Source: Kiritimatiellia bacterium
Lineage (GTDB): Bacteria > Verrucomicrobiota > Kiritimatiellia > RFP12 > UBA1067
Direction of reading: 5' to 3'
Length of the DNA stretch: 6,195 nucleotides
NCBI GenBank assembly: GCA_017411125.1
Contig: JAFPNP010000371.1
Coordinates: 1 to 6,195 of the forward strand
In this document: positions 5,897-6,195 of the stretch, one piece after another
How positions within the stretch are numbered: position 1 is the first letter of the stretch
Layout: each line of letters begins with the position of its first letter
Made by a program: the position numbers and the translations under genes
The notes under the pieces: model-generated
What the model was told of the DNA's origin: nothing
What the model saw: the letters and a program-made list of their open reading frames with translations, nothing else
The model's database searches: none

Positions 5897-6195
5897 ATGT
5901 TCGCAGTAGCGCTTCCGCTGCTTTCCGCCGCGCTTTCCGTGGCGTTTCCGGGTGAAGGGCAATCGCTTCCGGCCGTGGAGCGCACCTACGTCATAGGCGC
6001 CGTTCCGGCGGGGGCGTCCGCCGCATTGACCGTCAACGGCGCGACGACGGATGTTTCGCGCACGGGGGCGTTTATCGCAATGGTTCCCGTGGCGCCCGGC
6101 ACGAACACATTGCATCTCGCATTCGGGCGCCTGAATCTTGTCCGGCGCTTCACCGTTGCCGAGCCGCCAAAAGCCGGCACGTGGAAGCCGTTCAA
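5897..6195 (+). CDS. Exported protein with N-terminal Ig-like domain, 3'-truncated by the window edge
   Basis: The frame is open from ATG 5897 to the window end, giving 99 complete codons. GAAAGG at 5879-5884 is a plausible ribosome binding site, 12 nt upstream. It begins 6 nt after the permease stop and in the same frame, so ATG 5897 is the first possible start. The N-terminus (MFAVALPLLSAALSVAF) is a hydrophobic export signal without an obvious basic n-region. Next come LPAVERTYVIGAVPAGA and an LTVNG...V...TGAF...VPVAPGTNTL pattern. This looks like a small Ig-like beta-sandwich of the kind placed before catalytic domains in exported enzymes. I have an impression of it in exported N-acetylmuramoyl-L-alanine amidases, but the catalytic part lies outside the window, so the function stays open. 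Co-transcription with the peptide permeases is likely from spacing. Confidence 0.6.
   Translation, partial: MFAVALPLLSAALSVAFPGEGQSLPAVERTYVIGAVPAGASAALTVNGATTDVSRTGAFIAMVPVAPGTNTLHLAFGRLNLVRRFTVAEPPKAGTWKPF

Overview
The window is GC-rich DNA with genes on the + strand only and standard stop codons (TAA, TAG, TGA). It reads as chromosomal DNA from an anaerobic, probably gut- or rumen-associated bacterium. The mix of an exported AXE1-type carbohydrate esterase, a DUF6261-like protein, a DhaK subunit and a long intergenic array of AT-cored palindromic repeats suggests the Verrucomicrobiota/Kiritimatiellota side of the PVC group. That placement is inference, since no rRNA or marker gene is present.

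Layout. Positions 1-693 are the 3' part of a DUF6261-like gene. Positions 694-1116 hold no credible gene. This stretch contains about seven tandem units of 41-42 bp, each with an AAAATTTT palindrome core. The first unit is also a good Rho-independent terminator, and an extended -10 promoter follows the array. Positions 1117-2571 encode a secreted acetyl-xylan esterase/cephalosporin-C deacetylase-like hydrolase. Its first ~33 codons overlie what looks like the 3' end of a group II intron (domain V-like and domain VI-like RNA). A second promoter-like element sits on the end of that gene and precedes a short VOC (glyoxalase-fold) gene at 2692-3018. Next come dhaK (3049-4047), two oligopeptide-type ABC permease genes (4078-5031 and 5033-5890), and the start of an exported Ig-like-domain protein (5897 to the window end).

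How the genes may work together. The five genes from 2692 onward are tightly spaced (gaps of 30, 30, 1 and 6 nt) with no terminator between them, so they may be one transcription unit. VOC plus DhaK suggests triose or methylglyoxal chemistry. The two permeases plus an exported protein suggest peptide, muropeptide or oligosaccharide import. The link between the two halves is unexplained, because DhaL, a phosphoryl donor protein, the ABC ATPases and a solute-binding protein are all absent from the window.

The points most worth following up are the helically spaced repeat array, the apparent group II intron relic captured as the N-terminus of the esterase ORF, and the unusual DhaK context.
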